The position numbers were made by a program, and so were the translations under genes. Below the pieces are notes generated by a model, which saw nothing but the letters and a program-made list of their open reading frames with translations, searched no databases and was not told where the DNA came from. Of a DNA stretch of 64,000 nucleotides, positions 34,627 through 44,747 are shown piece after piece. Each line of letters begins with the position of its first letter. The stretch's first letter is position 1. Source of the stretch: PFJX01 sp040751755. Its GTDB lineage: Bacteria; Pseudomonadota; Gammaproteobacteria; Burkholderiales; Thiobacillaceae. The DNA is taken from NCBI GenBank assembly GCA_040751755.1, contig JBFMHC010000033.1, forward strand, positions 1 to 64,000, given 5' to 3'.

Positions 34627-35427
34627 GTGTCCGACAACCTCATTGAAATCCGCGATCTCTCCTTCGCCTACGGCGACCGCCTGGTGCTCAAGGGCATCAA
34701 TCTGGTCGCCCGGCGAGGCCAGGTCGTCGCCATCATGGGCATCTCGGGTGGTGGCAAGACCACCCTGCTGCGCCTGATCGGCGGCGCCCTGCGGCCGACC
34801 ACCGGCCTGCTGACGGTGGATGGGGTGGACATGAGCCGGATCGACAACGCCGGCCTCTACGCGCTGCGCCGGCGCATGGGCATGCTGTTCCAGTTCGGCG
34901 CCCTGTTCACGGATATGTCGGTATACGACAACGTCGCCTTCCCCCTGCGCGAGCACACCGACCTGCCGGAGGAGATGATCCACGACCTGGTGCTGATGAA
35001 GCTCAACGCGGTGGGCCTGCGGGGTGCCAGCGAGCTGATGCCCTCCGAGCTGTCCGGCGGCATGGCGCGGCGCGTCGCCCTGGCGCGGGCGATCGCCCTG
35101 GAGCCGCGCCTGATCCTCTACGACGAGCCGTTCGCCGGCCTCGACCCGATCTCGCTCGGCGTCACCGGCAACCTGATCCGCCGCCTCACGGACACCCTGG
35201 GCATCACCTCCATCGTCGTCACGCACGACATCCAGGAGTCCCTGCGCATGGTCGACTACGTCTATTTCGTGTCCGAGGGCGTGATCGCCGCGGAAGGCAC
35301 GCCGGATGAGTTGCGCGCCTCGGACGAACCCTTCGTGCACCAGTTCGTGCACGGCGAGGAGGACGGCCCGGTGCCGTTCCACTACCCCGCGCAGGGCTAC
35401 GCGGCCGACCTGGAGCTGCGCGCATGA
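34627..35427 (+). CDS. mlaF: Phospholipid transport ATP-binding protein MlaF
   Basis: ATPase of the Mla system that moves phospholipids between inner and outer membranes. 266 residues, GTG start at 34627 placing SDNLIEIRDLSFAYGDR at the N-terminus. Walker A GISGGGKTT, signature ELSGGMARR, Walker B LILYDEPFAGLDP and the switch histidine in VVTHDI are intact. Overlaps mlaE by 4 bases. Confidence 0.96.
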   Translation: MSDNLIEIRDLSFAYGDRLVLKGINLVARRGQVVAIMGISGGGKTTLLRLIGGALRPTTGLLTVDGVDMSRIDNAGLYALRRRMGMLFQFGALFTDMSVYDNVAFPLREHTDLPEEMIHDLVLMKLNAVGLRGASELMPSELSGGMARRVALARAIALEPRLILYDEPFAGLDPISLGVTGNLIRRLTDTLGITSIVVTHDIQESLRMVDYVYFVSEGVIAAEGTPDELRASDEPFVHQFVHGEEDGPVPFHYPAQGYAADLELRA

Positions 35428-36218
35428 CCGCTCTTGCCCTCAACACCCTGCGCCGCATCGGCCGCCGCGTCGTCAACTCCGTCTGGCGCATGGGCACGGC
35501 GACGCGCTTCTTCGCCCTCACCCTGCTGCATTCCGGGCAGAGCTTCAGCCGCTTCCACCTGACCATCCGCGAGATCTTCAGCGCCGGCGTGCTGTCGCTC
35601 ATCATCATCCTGGTCTCCGGCCTGTTCGTCGGCATGGTGCTGGGGCTGCAGGGCTACGAGACGCTGCAGACCTACGGCTCCGAGGAGGCGCTCGGCGTGC
35701 TCGTCTCCCTGTCCCTGGTGCGCGAGCTGGGGCCGGTGGTCGCCGCGCTGCTGTTCGCCAGCCGCGCCGGCTCGGCGATCACCGCCGAGATCGGCCTGAT
35801 GAAGGCCACGGAGCAGATCGCCGCCATGGAGATGATGGCGGTGGACCCGATCGCGCGCGTGGTGGCGCCGCGCTTCTGGGGCGCGGTGATCTCGATGCCC
35901 CTGCTCGCCGCCCTGTTCTCCGCCATGGGCATCTTCGGCGGCTATCTGGTCGGCGTGGTGCTGATCGGCGTCGACGAGGGCTCGTTCTGGTCGCAGATGC
36001 AGGCCGCGGTGGACTTCCGCGAGGACGTCCTCAACGGCGTGATCAAGAGCGTGGTGTTCGGCGTCGCGGTCACCGCCATCGCCCTGTTCGAGGGCTACGA
36101 CGCGCCGCCCACGGCGGAGGGCGTGTCGCGCGCCACCACCCGCACCGTGGTGACTTCCTCGCTGGCCATCCTCGGGCTCGATTTCATCCTCACCGCATTC
36201 ATGTTTTCTGGAGTTTGA
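35424..36218 (+). CDS. mlaE: Phospholipid transport permease MlaE
   Basis: 264 residues, five to six membrane spans. The MlaE/permease core ALGVLVSLSLVRELGPVVAALLFASRAGSAITAEIGLMKATEQI is highly conserved, and the C-terminus TSSLAILGLDFILTAFMF is typical. It couples MlaF to MlaD in the inner membrane. Confidence 0.96.
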   Translation: MTALALNTLRRIGRRVVNSVWRMGTATRFFALTLLHSGQSFSRFHLTIREIFSAGVLSLIIILVSGLFVGMVLGLQGYETLQTYGSEEALGVLVSLSLVRELGPVVAALLFASRAGSAITAEIGLMKATEQIAAMEMMAVDPIARVVAPRFWGAVISMPLLAALFSAMGIFGGYLVGVVLIGVDEGSFWSQMQAAVDFREDVLNGVIKSVVFGVAVTAIALFEGYDAPPTAEGVSRATTRTVVTSSLAILGLDFILTAFMFSGV

Positions 36219-36220
36219 CC

Positions 36221-36706
36221 ATGCAACGCGCGACCCTCGACCTCTGGGTGGGCCTTTTCGTGGTGGCGGGCCTCGGCGCCCTGCTGTTCCTGGCCCTCAA
36301 GGTGGGCAACATGACCGGTTTCGAGAGCGGCCAGACCTATGTCGTCAAGGCCGCGTTCGAGAACATCGGTGGCCTCAAGCCGCGCGCCCCGGTGAAGAGC
36401 GCGGGCGTGGTGGTCGGGCGGGTGTCGGAGATCGGCTTCGACAACCATAGCTACGAGGCGGTGGTGAGCCTCAAGCTCGACCAGCAATACAAGTTCCCGC
36501 GCGACAGCAATGCCTCCATCATGACCTCGGGCCTGCTGGGCGAGCAGTACATCGCCCTGGAGGCTGGCGGCGAGGAGAAGATGCTGGCGGACGGTGATAC
36601 CCTCAAGCTCACGCAGGGCGCCGTGGTGCTGGAGAATCTGATCGGCCAGTTCCTCTACAACAAGGCGGAGGGTGCTGGCTCTACTGCCGGGCCTGCGGAA
36701 CAATGA
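36221..36706 (+). CDS. mlaD: Phospholipid-binding MCE protein MlaD
   Basis: 161 residues: one N-terminal membrane anchor (LWVGLFVVAGLGALLFLALKV) and one MCE domain (VKAAFENIGGLKPRAPVKSAGVVVGRV ... IMTSGLLGEQYIALEAGG). It forms the hexameric ring on the periplasmic side of MlaFE. Starts 2 bases after mlaE. Confidence 0.95.
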   Translation: MQRATLDLWVGLFVVAGLGALLFLALKVGNMTGFESGQTYVVKAAFENIGGLKPRAPVKSAGVVVGRVSEIGFDNHSYEAVVSLKLDQQYKFPRDSNASIMTSGLLGEQYIALEAGGEEKMLADGDTLKLTQGAVVLENLIGQFLYNKAEGAGSTAGPAEQ

Positions 36707-36764
36707 GCGCGGGACGCGGTCATGCAAGCCTGTAATTACGTGACAATCCCCGGAGGTTAGCGAC

Positions 36765-37382
36765 ATGAAACACTGGATTCATCTGCTCTTGCTGGCGGCG
36801 GCTCTGGCCATCGCCCCGGCCGCACGTGCCGAGCTTGCGCCGGACGCGCTGGCCAAGAACACCACCAACGAAGTGCTGCGCATCGTGCGCCAGGACAAGG
36901 ACATCAAGAACGGCAACTCCAAGAAGGTCCTCGCCCTGGTGGAACAGAAGATCCTGCCCAACTTCGATTTCCGCCACATGACCCAGCTGGCGGTGGGCAA
37001 GAACTGGCCCAAGGCCAGCCCCGAGCAGCAGGAGGCCCTGGTGAACGAGTTCCGCACCATGCTCGTGCGCACCTACTCCTCGGCGATCTCCAGCGTGTCG
37101 GACTACAAGATCGAGTTCAAGCCCTTCAATGCCGCGCCCGCGGACACCGATGTCACCGTCAGCACCGAGGTCAGCAAGCCGGGCGCGCCGCCCATCCCCA
37201 TCGACTACCGCATGGAGAGGGGCAATGGCGCCTGGAAGGTGTACGACGTGCTGGTCGACAACGTCAGCCTGGTGACGGTGTACCGCAACTCCTTCAACTC
37301 CGAGGTGCGCAGGAACGGCATCGACGGCCTGCTGGCCGCCCTGCAGCGCCGCAACAAGCCGCCCGCGGAGCTGGCGCGCTGA
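36765..37382 (+). CDS. mlaC: Periplasmic phospholipid carrier MlaC
   Basis: 205 residues with signal peptide MKHWIHLLLLAAALAIAPAARA. Tgt2/MlaC fold: ILPNFDFRHMTQLAVGKNWPKASPEQQ, EFRTMLVRTYSSAI, VSTEVSKPGAPPIPIDYRM and WKVYDVLVDNVSLVTVYRNSF. It shuttles phospholipid between MlaD and the outer-membrane MlaA, whose gene is not in this operon. Preceded by GGAGG. Confidence 0.95.
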   Translation: MKHWIHLLLLAAALAIAPAARAELAPDALAKNTTNEVLRIVRQDKDIKNGNSKKVLALVEQKILPNFDFRHMTQLAVGKNWPKASPEQQEALVNEFRTMLVRTYSSAISSVSDYKIEFKPFNAAPADTDVTVSTEVSKPGAPPIPIDYRMERGNGAWKVYDVLVDNVSLVTVYRNSFNSEVRRNGIDGLLAALQRRNKPPAELAR

Positions 37383-37663
37383 TGCAAGGTTCCCTGCGCG
37401 TCGAGGATGGCGTGGTCCGCCTGGAAGGCGACCTGACGCTGGCGCACGCCACCCGCCTGCTGGCGGAGGGCAAGGCCGCCATCCAGGCCGGCGCGCGTGG
37501 TGTCGACCTGTCGGGTGCCGGGCAGCTCGATTCCTCCGCGATCAGTCTGTTGCTGTGCTTGCGCCGCCATGCCCAGGCGAGCGGCGTCGAACTCGAACTG
37601 CGCGCCCTGCCCGAGAGCCTGCTCAGCCTCGCCAAGCTGTACGGCGTCGACGAGCATCTCTGA
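37382..37663 (+). CDS. mlaB: STAS-domain protein MlaB
   Basis: 93 residues forming a STAS domain (GVDLSGAGQLDSSAISLLLCLRRHAQ); the DSSA serine pair is as in MlaB. It stabilises the MlaF ATPase. The ATG overlaps the mlaC stop (TGATG). Confidence 0.9.
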   Translation: MQGSLRVEDGVVRLEGDLTLAHATRLLAEGKAAIQAGARGVDLSGAGQLDSSAISLLLCLRRHAQASGVELELRALPESLLSLAKLYGVDEHL

Positions 37664-37675
37664 CCCCCCGCTGAA

Positions 37676-38578
37676 ATGAATGTCGCCGTCCGCCTGCGCG
37701 GCCTGGAAAAGCGTTTTCCGCGCGTGCACGCCCTGCGCGGCGTCGACCTGGAGATCGCCGAGGGCGAGTTCTTCGCCCTGCCGGGCCCTAACGGCGCGGG
37801 CAAGACCACGCTGATCAGCATCCTCGCCGGCCTCACCCGCGCCAGCGCGGGCAGCGCCGAGGTGATGGGCTACGACGTGGTGCGCCAGTACCGCGAGGCG
37901 CGCCGCAACCTCGGCGTGGTGCCGCAGGAACTGGTGTTCGACCCCTTCTTCACGGTGCGCGAGTCGCTGGTGTTCCAGGCCGGCTACTTCGGCCTGCGCC
38001 GCGACGACGCCTGGATCGACGAGCTGCTCGCCAACCTGGGTCTGATCGACAAGGCGGACACCAACATGCGCCGCCTCTCCGGCGGCATGAAGCGGCGCGC
38101 CCTGGTGGCCCAGGCCCTGGTGCACCGCCCGCCGGTGATCGTGCTGGACGAGCCCACCGCGGGTGTCGACGTGGAGCTGCGCCAGTCGCTGTGGGCCTTC
38201 ATCCGCCGCCTCAACGCGCAGGGCCACACCATCCTGCTCACCACGCACTACCTGGAAGAGGCGGAGACCCTGTGCGAGCGCGTGGCGATGCTCAAGGAAG
38301 GCCGCATCGTCGCCCTCGACCGCACCGCCAACCTATTGCGTGCCGGCCCGGAGCGGCGCCTGTCGCTGGAGCTCGACGCCGATCTGCCGGTCTTTCTGCA
38401 GCCGCGGCTGAAAGGGCGCGAAGGCACGCGCTACCTGCTCGACCTGCCGGACTATGGCGAGCTGGAAGGCATCCTCGCCGGCCTGCGTGAGGCCGGCGTG
38501 ATCGTGCGCGACCTGGCGGTGCGCGAGGCGGACCTGGAGGACGTGTTCCTCAAGGTCATGCAGGAGACCGCGTCATGA
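37676..38578 (+). CDS. yadG: ABC-2 exporter ATP-binding protein (YadG-like)
   Basis: 300 residues. Walker A GPNGAGKTT, signature LSGGMKRR, Walker B VIVLDEPTAGVD and switch His in LLTTHYLEEAETL are intact. The C-terminal extension after ~230 is typical of YadG-type ATPases. Paired with the permease that overlaps it by 4 bases. Such a pair between mlaB and ibaG/murA is common in betaproteobacteria; substrate unknown. Confidence 0.92.
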   Translation: MNVAVRLRGLEKRFPRVHALRGVDLEIAEGEFFALPGPNGAGKTTLISILAGLTRASAGSAEVMGYDVVRQYREARRNLGVVPQELVFDPFFTVRESLVFQAGYFGLRRDDAWIDELLANLGLIDKADTNMRRLSGGMKRRALVAQALVHRPPVIVLDEPTAGVDVELRQSLWAFIRRLNAQGHTILLTTHYLEEAETLCERVAMLKEGRIVALDRTANLLRAGPERRLSLELDADLPVFLQPRLKGREGTRYLLDLPDYGELEGILAGLREAGVIVRDLAVREADLEDVFLKVMQETAS

Positions 38579-39330
38579 TCGGCTTCTGGACCCTGTTCAA
38601 GAAGGAGATCCTGCGCTTCTGGAAGGTGCTGTTGCAGACCGTGGCGGCGCCCATCCTCACCGCCTTCCTCTACCTGCTGATCTTCTCCCACGTCCTGGAG
38701 GCGCACGTGCAGGTCTATCCGGGCGTCGGCTACACCGCCTTCCTGATGCCCGGCCTGGTGATGATGTCGCTGCTGCAGAACGCCTTCGCCAATTCCTCGT
38801 CCTCGCTGATCCAGTCCAAGATCACCGGCAACATCGTGTTCGTGCTGCTGCCGCCGCTGTCGTACCTGGAGTTCTTCATGGCCTACATGCTCGCGGCCCT
38901 GGTGCGCGGCCTGGTGATCGGCGCCGGGGTGCTGCTGGTCGGCCTGTTCTTCACCGACCTGGAACTGCGCCACCCGCTCTGGGTCCTCGCCTTCGCCGTC
39001 GCCTCGGGCACGGTGTTCGCCTGCGTCGGCATGATGGCGGGCATCTGGGCGGAGAAGTTCGACCACCTCGCCGGGGTGCAGAATTTCGCCATCATGCCGC
39101 TCACCTTCCTGTCCGGCGTGTTCTACTCCATCCACTCGCTGCCCGCCTTCTGGCAGGGCATCTCGCACGTCAACCCGGTGTTCTACATGATCGACGGCTT
39201 CCGCTTCGGCTTCTTCGGCGTGTCGGACGTCAGCCCCTGGCTGGGCCTGGCGGTGGTGTTGCCGACCGCCATCGCGTGCGGTGTGCTGACTTTGTGGATG
39301 CTGCGCTCGGGTTATAAACTGCGTCACTGA
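38575..39330 (+). CDS. yadH: ABC-2 type permease (YadH-like)
   Basis: 251 residues with six hydrophobic spans and the ABC-2 consensus AEKFDHLAGVQNFAIMPLTFLSGVFYSIHSLPAFWQGISHVNPVFYMIDGFRFGFFGV. Partner of the preceding ATPase; substrate unknown. Confidence 0.93.
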   Translation: MIGFWTLFKKEILRFWKVLLQTVAAPILTAFLYLLIFSHVLEAHVQVYPGVGYTAFLMPGLVMMSLLQNAFANSSSSLIQSKITGNIVFVLLPPLSYLEFFMAYMLAALVRGLVIGAGVLLVGLFFTDLELRHPLWVLAFAVASGTVFACVGMMAGIWAEKFDHLAGVQNFAIMPLTFLSGVFYSIHSLPAFWQGISHVNPVFYMIDGFRFGFFGVSDVSPWLGLAVVLPTAIACGVLTLWMLRSGYKLRH

Positions 39331-39346
39331 TCTTCTGGAATTCCCC

Positions 39347-39581
39347 ATGGTTACCCCCCAACAAATCCAAGACTGGATCGCCGCCGGCATGGCGTGCGAC
39401 TACCTGAAGGTGGACGGAGACGGCCACCATTTCGAGGCCGTGATCGTCAGCTCGGAATTCGCCGGCAAGATGCTGGTGGCGCGCCACCAGCGCGTGTACC
39501 AGGCGTTGGGCGACAAGATGCGCGCCGAGATCCATGCCCTGTCCATGCGCACCCTCACCCCCGAGGAGTGGAAGGCGGCAA

Positions 39582-39589
<8 letters not shown>
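39347..39589 (+). CDS. ibaG: BolA-family protein IbaG
   Basis: 80 residues. BolA fold with VDGDGHHFEAVIVSSEFAGKMLVARHQRVYQALGDKM and the H in ARHQ; the family works with monothiol glutaredoxins in iron-sulfur trafficking. The position just upstream of murA is typical of IbaG (YrbA) rather than BolA. Its end overlaps the murA start. Confidence 0.93.
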
Positions 39590-40847
<1,258 letters not shown>

Positions 40848-40873
40848 ACGCCGCCAGCGAAAACAAGGTTTGC

Positions 40874-40914
40874 GCGGGGGTATATGGTCAAATAAAATGA
40901 CCATGTATCCCCGC
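40874..40914. promoter_or_regulatory. 17-bp inverted repeat upstream of the antitoxin gene
   Basis: Two 17-base arms (40874-40890 and 40898-40914) pair at 15 of 17 positions around an A/T-only 7-base centre AATAAAA; the inner 7 bases of each arm (ATGGTCA / TGACCAT) are perfect. It ends 23 bases before the antitoxin start and has no T-tract, so it looks more like an autoregulatory operator over the promoter than a murA terminator. Binding is inferred. Confidence 0.6.
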
Positions 40915-40937
40915 GTTTCCCCCCAGGGTTCCCGACC

Positions 40938-41165
40938 ATGAGCCAGTTCAACATCGCCGAGGCGAAAAGCCACTTCTCCGAGCTGATCAAGAAGGCCCTG
41001 CTCGGCGAGGAGGTGGTCATCGCCAAGGACAACAAGCCGCTGCTGCGGCTGGTGCCGGTGGAGGCCGTGCGGGGCCGGCGTGCGCCCGGTTCGGCGAAGG
41101 GGCAGGTCCTGGAGGTGGCGCCGGACTTCGACGCCACGCCGGCGGACTTCGCGGAATACCGCTGA
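40938..41165 (+). CDS. Phd/YefM-family antitoxin
   Basis: 75 residues. The N-terminal DNA-binding part FNIAEAKSHFSELIKKALLGEEVVIAKDNKPLLRLVP is the Phd/YefM signature; the C-terminal 35 residues, ending PDFDATPADFAEYR, would be the toxin-wrapping tail. It should neutralise the downstream PIN toxin and repress its own promoter through the inverted repeat upstream. ATG overlaps nothing upstream; the stop overlaps the toxin ATG. Confidence 0.9.
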   Translation: MSQFNIAEAKSHFSELIKKALLGEEVVIAKDNKPLLRLVPVEAVRGRRAPGSAKGQVLEVAPDFDATPADFAEYR

Positions 41166-41551
41166 TGCGCCTGCTGCTGGATACGCACGTGTTCCTGTGG
41201 TGGGTCGTCGATGCCCCGGAACTGAGCGCGAAGGCGCGCAAGGCGATCGCCGACGAGGGCAATGCCTGCTTCCTCAGCCTCGCCAGCTGCTGGGAGATGG
41301 CGATCAAGGCCAGCCTGGGCAAGCTCCGGCTGGCCATGCCGCTGGACCGCTTCATCCCCGAGCAGCTGGCGGCCAACGGGTTCAGCCTGCTCAACATCGA
41401 CTTCCGCCATGCCGCGCGGGTGGAGGCGTTGCCCTTCCACCATCGCGACCCCTTCGACCGCCTGTTGGTCGCGCAGGCGCAGGCGGAAAAGCTGACCCTG
41501 GTTTCGGCGGACGCGGTGTTGTCCGACTACGGTGTAAAACGCATTTGGTGA
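41165..41551 (+). CDS. PIN-domain toxin (VapC-like ribonuclease)
   Basis: 128 residues. PIN-domain acidic residues are D6 (LLLDTHVFLWW), E44 (SCWEMAIK), D95 (HRDPFDRLLVAQA) and D116 (SADAVLSDYG), all intact, so an active Mg2+-dependent RNase is expected. Preceded by the Phd-type antitoxin with a 1-base overlap (TGATG). The pair sits between murA and hisG, breaking an otherwise conserved order. Confidence 0.92.
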   Translation: MRLLLDTHVFLWWVVDAPELSAKARKAIADEGNACFLSLASCWEMAIKASLGKLRLAMPLDRFIPEQLAANGFSLLNIDFRHAARVEALPFHHRDPFDRLLVAQAQAEKLTLVSADAVLSDYGVKRIW

Positions 41552-41560
41552 AGTGAACCC

Positions 41561-42220
41561 ATGACCCAGATCACCCTGGCCCTCTCCAAGGGCCGCATCT
41601 TCGAAGAGACCCTGCCGCTGCTGGCGGCGGCGGGCATCACGCCGAACGAGAGCCCGGAGTCCTCGCGCAAGCTCATCATCGGCACCAACCGGCCGGACGT
41701 GCGCCTGATCATCGTGCGCGCCAGCGACGTGCCGACCTACGTGCAGCACGGCGCGGCGGATCTCGGCATCGCCGGCAAGGACGTGCTGATCGAGCACGGC
41801 GGCGAGGGGCTGTACCAGCCGGTGGACCTCAATATCGCCAAGTGCCGCATGATGGTGGCGGTGCCCGTCGGCTTCGACTACGCCGGCAAGGTGAAGCGCG
41901 GCGCGCGCCTGCGCGTGGCGACCAAGTACGTCAACACCGCGCGCCTGCACTTCGCCGCCAAGGGCGTGCACGTCGACCTGATCAAGCTCTACGGTTCCAT
42001 GGAACTGGCGCCGCTGGTCGGCCTCTCCGACGTGATCGTCGATCTGGTCTCCACCGGCGGCACGCTCAAGGCCAACAACCTGGAGGCGGTGGAGCCGATC
42101 ATGGAGATCAGCTCGCGCCTGGTGGTGAACCAGGCCGCGCTCAAGCTCAAGCACGCCGAGATCAACCCGATCATCGAGGCCTTCCGCGGGGCAGTGTCTC
42201 GCGGCGCGGATTCTGTGTAA
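41561..42220 (+). CDS. hisG: ATP phosphoribosyltransferase, short form
   Basis: First step of histidine biosynthesis. 219 residues: the short HisG form that lacks the C-terminal regulatory domain and normally requires HisZ. TLALSKGRIFEETLPLL at the start and LSDVIVDLVSTGGTLKANNLEA (PRPP loop) near 160 are diagnostic. No hisZ gene lies in the window. Starts the his cluster 9 bases after the toxin gene. Confidence 0.96.
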   Translation: MTQITLALSKGRIFEETLPLLAAAGITPNESPESSRKLIIGTNRPDVRLIIVRASDVPTYVQHGAADLGIAGKDVLIEHGGEGLYQPVDLNIAKCRMMVAVPVGFDYAGKVKRGARLRVATKYVNTARLHFAAKGVHVDLIKLYGSMELAPLVGLSDVIVDLVSTGGTLKANNLEAVEPIMEISSRLVVNQAALKLKHAEINPIIEAFRGAVSRGADSV

Positions 42221-42255
42221 TCTGCGTGTAATCAACCGCTTTCCCGAGATTCCCC

Positions 42256-43566
42256 ATGAGCACCACCCCGACCCTGACCCGGCTTGACGCCGCCGCCCCG
42301 GATTTCCGCGCGCGCCTCGCGCAACTCCTGGCCTTCAACGACGCCACCGACAGCGCGGTGCAGAATGCGGTGTCGGAGATCCTCGCGGCGGTGCGCGCAC
42401 GCGGCGACCAGGCGGTGATCGAGTACACCGCCCGTTTCGACCGCCTGCAGGCCGCCGACATGGCGGCGCTGGAGCTGAGCCAGGCCGACCTGATGGCCGC
42501 GCGCGACAAGCTGCCGCTGAATCTACTGCACGCCCTCGAGCAGGCGGCCGCGCGGGTGCGCGCCTACCACGAGCGGCAGCGCCAGGACTCCTGGACCTAC
42601 ACCGAGGCCGACGGCACGGTGTTGGGCCAGCAGGTCACGCCCCTGGACCGCGTCGGCCTCTACGTGCCCGGCGGCAAGGCGGCCTATCCCTCATCGGTGC
42701 TGATGAACGCCATCCCCGCCAAGGTCGCCGGGGTGAAGGAACTCATCATGGTGGTGCCCACGCCGGACGGCGTGAAGAACGACCTGGTGCTCGCCGCCGC
42801 CGCCATCTCCGGCGTCGACCGCGTGTTCACCATCGGCGGCGCGCAGGCCGTGGGCGCCCTGGCCTACGGCACCGGGACCATCCCGCAGGTGGACAAGATC
42901 GTCGGCCCCGGCAACGCCTACGTGGCGGAGGCGAAGCGGCGCGTGTTCGGCGTCTGCGGCATCGACATGATCGCCGGCCCCTCGGAGATCCTGGTGATCT
43001 GCGACGGCCAGACCGACCCGGACTGGATCGCCATGGACCTGTTCTCGCAGGCCGAGCACGACGAGCTGGCGCAGTCCATCCTCATCAGCCCGGATGCCGC
43101 CTTCCTCGACGCCGTGCAGGCCAGCATCGCCAAGCTGCTGCCGACCATGCCGCGCCAGGAGGTGATCGCCACCTCGCTGGGCAATCGCGGCGGCCTGATC
43201 CTCTGCCGCGACCTCGCCGAGGCGGCCGGGATCGCCAACTTCATCGCCCCCGAGCACCTGGAGTTGTCGGTGGCCGACCCCGACGCCATGCTGCCGCTGA
43301 TCCGCCACGCCGGCGCCATCTTCATGGGGCGCAGCACCTGCGAGGCCCTGGGCGACTACTGCGCCGGCCCCAACCACGTGCTGCCCACCTCGCGCACCGC
43401 GCGCTTCTCCTCGCCGCTGGGGGTGTACGACTTCCAGAAGCGCTCCAGCCTGATCCACGTCTCCGCGCAGGGCGCGAAGGCCCTGGGCGAGATCGCCGCC
43501 GCCCTGGCCTATGGCGAGGGACTGCAGGCGCACGCGCGCTCCGCGGAATACCGCGTCGGCGGTTGA
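42256..43566 (+). CDS. hisD: Histidinol dehydrogenase
   Basis: Oxidises histidinol to histidine in two NAD-dependent steps. 436 residues. Zinc and catalytic motifs: YVPGGKAAYPSSVLMNAIPAKVAGV, IDMIAGPSEILVI, DLFSQAEHDE, FIAPEHLEL and GPNHVLPTSRTARFSSPL. Followed by a terminator and by hisC in the opposite direction. Confidence 0.97.
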   Translation: MSTTPTLTRLDAAAPDFRARLAQLLAFNDATDSAVQNAVSEILAAVRARGDQAVIEYTARFDRLQAADMAALELSQADLMAARDKLPLNLLHALEQAAARVRAYHERQRQDSWTYTEADGTVLGQQVTPLDRVGLYVPGGKAAYPSSVLMNAIPAKVAGVKELIMVVPTPDGVKNDLVLAAAAISGVDRVFTIGGAQAVGALAYGTGTIPQVDKIVGPGNAYVAEAKRRVFGVCGIDMIAGPSEILVICDGQTDPDWIAMDLFSQAEHDELAQSILISPDAAFLDAVQASIAKLLPTMPRQEVIATSLGNRGGLILCRDLAEAAGIANFIAPEHLELSVADPDAMLPLIRHAGAIFMGRSTCEALGDYCAGPNHVLPTSRTARFSSPLGVYDFQKRSSLIHVSAQGAKALGEIAAALAYGEGLQAHARSAEYRVGG

Positions 43567-43594
43567 CGCGCCGTCAGGTCGGCAGCGCCGAACG

Positions 43595-43620
43595 AACCCC
43601 GGCCCAGGCCGGGGTTTTTT
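43595..43620. terminator. Terminator between hisD and hisC
   Basis: The 20-base palindrome AACCCCGGCCCAGGCCGGGG extended by TT (43595-43616) is followed by T residues on the plus strand, and lies between the hisD stop and the convergent hisC stop. Confidence 0.8.
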
Positions 43621-44687
43621 TATGCCGCGAGGATCTCTTGCAGGGCGGCAACCAGCGCGTCGCACTGCGCGTCGGTGCCGATGGTGATGCGCAGGAACTG
43701 CTCGATGCGTGGCTGCCTGAAGTGGCGCACGATGATGCTGCGCGCGCGTAACGCGGCGGCCAGCTCGCCGGCGTCGCGGCCGGGGTGGCGCGCGAACACG
43801 AAGTTGGCGCCGGAAGGCAGGACCTCGAAGCCGAGGCCGGTAAGTTCGGCGGCCAGGCGCTCGCGGCTGGCGATCACCGCCTGGCGCGTGCGCTCGAAGT
43901 GCTCGGTGTCCTCCATGGCCGCGACGCCGCCGGCGATGGCGAGACGGTCCAGCGGATAGGAGTTGAAGCTGTTCTTCACCCGCTCCAGGGCCTCGATCAG
44001 GTCCGGGTGGCCGACCGCGAAGCCGACCCGCAGGCCGGCCAGGGAGCGCGACTTCGACAGGGTCTGCACCACCAGCAGGTTGGGGTGGCGGTCCACCAGG
44101 GCGATCGCCGATTCGCCGCCGAAGTCGATGTAGGCCTCGTCCACCACCACCGGCACGTCCGGCCGCCCGGCCAGCAGGCGCTCGATCTCCGCCAGGGGCA
44201 GGAGACGGCCGGTGGGGGCGTTGGGGTTGGGGAAGATGATGGCGCCGCACGCGGGGGCGGCGAGGTAGTCGTCCACCACGATCTCGAAGGTGTCGTTGAG
44301 TGGCACAGTGCGCCCCTCGATGCCGTACAGGCCGCAGTACACCGGGTAGAAGCTGTAGGTCACGTCCGGGAACAGCAGAGGCGCGTCGTGCTTGAGCAGG
44401 CCGAGGAAGGCGTGGCCCAGCACCTCGTCCGAGCCGTTGCCGACGAACACCTGGCGGGGCGTCACGCCGAAATGCGCGGCGATCGCGGCCTTGAGCCGGT
44501 CCGCGTTGGGGTCGGGGTAGAGGCGCAGGGCCTCGCCCACCTCCGCCTGCACGGCGGCGAGGACGCGCGGCGAGGGCGGGTAGGGGTTCTCGTTGGTGTT
44601 GAGCTTGATCAGGTCCGGCAGCTTCGGCTGCTCGCCGGGGACGTAGGGGGTGAGGCCGTGCACGACGGCGCTCCAGTATCGGTTCAT
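43620..44687 (-). CDS. hisC: Histidinol-phosphate aminotransferase
   Basis: PLP-dependent transamination of imidazole acetol phosphate. 355 residues from MNRYWSAVVHGLTPYVPGEQP; the frame is open upstream to 44849 without homology. KLNTNENPYPPSP, VGNGSDEVLGHAF, VVDEAYIDFGG and the PLP lysine in VQTLSKSRSLAGLRVGFA are present. It is encoded on the opposite strand to every other his gene here, flanked by a terminator on one side and a divergent promoter region on the other, which points to local inversion. Confidence 0.96.
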   Translation of the reverse strand: MNRYWSAVVHGLTPYVPGEQPKLPDLIKLNTNENPYPPSPRVLAAVQAEVGEALRLYPDPNADRLKAAIAAHFGVTPRQVFVGNGSDEVLGHAFLGLLKHDAPLLFPDVTYSFYPVYCGLYGIEGRTVPLNDTFEIVVDDYLAAPACGAIIFPNPNAPTGRLLPLAEIERLLAGRPDVPVVVDEAYIDFGGESAIALVDRHPNLLVVQTLSKSRSLAGLRVGFAVGHPDLIEALERVKNSFNSYPLDRLAIAGGVAAMEDTEHFERTRQAVIASRERLAAELTGLGFEVLPSGANFVFARHPGRDAGELAAALRARSIIVRHFRQPRIEQFLRITIGTDAQCDALVAALQEILAA

Positions 44688-44747
44688 GGCGAGGGCGTGA
44701 ACGAGATTGGCGACGGAGACGCGGGCGGAAGATGCGAATAAAAGTCT

